A stretch of DNA of 64,000 nucleotides from Bacteroidota bacterium (GTDB lineage: Bacteria; Bacteroidota; Bacteroidia; Flavobacteriales; Flavobacteriaceae). The notes below the pieces were generated by a model. It searched no databases and was not told where the DNA came from. It saw only the letters and a program-made list of their open reading frames with translations. The stretch is taken from assembly GCA_020161455.1 (NCBI GenBank), contig JAIUNZ010000002.1:62001-126000 (forward strand), in the 5' to 3' direction. Shown here in pieces: positions 63,748-64,000 of the stretch. Position numbers and translations under genes: made by a program. Numbering within the stretch: the stretch's first letter is position 1; each line of letters begins with the position of its first letter.

Positions 63748-64000
63748 TTATTCTATTTTTTTAGAAACGTTTGAATTAAATAGACAGTAGAAAAGAGTAA
63801 AAAAAACAACTCCTCTTTGTCGCCATAAAAACGATTCGGTCAAAAATAAACTTATCATTAGAATTGCGAAAGCAAAATGAACAAAATCTTTTGTTTTAAA
63901 AGCATTTTTTAGATTAATAAGGAGTATTATAATTAATATGATAAAACCGAAAACGCCTAACTCCGCAAAAACTTGAATATATTGGTTGTGAAAATTTTTA
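63748..64000 (-). CDS. O-antigen ligase/polymerase family protein, C-terminal fragment
   Basis: The last 83 codons, stop at 63748-63750, the rest beyond the window. [16 protein letters not shown] is the conserved histidine/NQY motif of the Wzy_C/O-antigen-ligase family, followed by a TM stretch ([11 protein letters not shown]) and [21 protein letters not shown], with the ESFLWRQRG motif at the membrane end. It polymerises or ligates polysaccharide at the periplasmic face. It ends 7 bp before the UXS-like gene. Confidence 0.85.
   Translation of the reverse strand, partial: KNFHNQYIQVFAELGVFGFIILIIILLINLKNAFKTKDFVHFAFAILMISLFLTESFLWRQRGVVFFTLFYCLFNSNVSKKIE

Overview
The window reads as a chromosomal segment of a member of the Flavobacteriaceae, probably Flavobacterium or a close relative. 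The evidence is low GC with A-rich leaders in place of Shine-Dalgarno sites, promoter motifs of the flavobacterial type (TTG-N17..23-TAnnTTTG), a Bacteroidetes surface-lipoprotein signal, a SprE/PorW-like gliding/type IX secretion lipoprotein, a secreted protein with a type IX C-terminal sorting domain, and gene orders that I know from this family. No rRNA, tRNA, IS element, prophage or CRISPR array was seen.

Layout. (1) 1-10.3 kb is the heme locus. hemA-hemC-[kinase-fold protein]-hemD-hemE-[AlbA_2/Schlafen-like ATPase]-hemF-hemB run on the minus strand. A divergent AraC-type regulator, hemH and hemJ are on the plus strand. Together they cover glutamyl-tRNA to protoheme except hemL, which is not here. 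Two genes foreign to the pathway sit inside the run, and hemC and hemD each carry the same kind of in-frame palindromic insert. (2) 10.3-16.5 kb: a NtrY-like histidine kinase, enoyl-CoA hydratase, an AAA/DUF4143 ATPase behind 32-bp repeats, an HD hydrolase, an acyl-ACP desaturase and an acyltransferase. (3) 16.5-25.7 kb: recA, a lipoprotein/ECF sigma/membrane-anchored beta-barrel unit, a second acyltransferase, trpS, an unknown membrane protein, dprA and an HU-like/SPOR protein. (4) 25.7-30.4 kb: a thioesterase and a pair of DUF3857 secreted proteins, one with an intact transglutaminase triad and one without. (5) 30.4-37.6 kb: a minus-strand envelope cluster (flippase, dut, small HTH protein, nucleotidyltransferase, TPR protein, DUF4292 lipoprotein, EnvC-like LytM protein) that holds a 374-bp spacer with four 42-bp tandem repeats.

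(6) 37.7-46.8 kb: the ATP synthase operon (atpB-E-F-H-A-G; beta and epsilon are elsewhere), preceded by sprE, a bactofilin, atpZ and a small membrane protein. (7) 46.9-50.2 kb: a PadR-controlled ABC exporter operon with a 38-bp nested palindrome over its promoter. (8) 50.3-56.3 kb: a PaaE-like ferredoxin reductase, GT9/DUF4254, upp, DUF6427, a small membrane protein and purD. (9) 56.4-64 kb: a type IX-secreted protein and the start of a polysaccharide locus (CapK-like ligase, WecB, GT4, WcaJ-like initiating transferase, UDP-sugar epimerase/decarboxylase, truncated O-antigen ligase/polymerase).

The least explained signals are the shared palindromic inserts in hemC and hemD, the 42-bp repeat array at 35479-35646, the 10/11-bp phased A-tracts before hemF, the hairpins flanking the c-subunit gene atpE, and the ECF sigma factor paired with a protein that joins an inner-membrane anchor to a predicted outer-membrane barrel. 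I found no complete new multi-gene system that I would defend as such.
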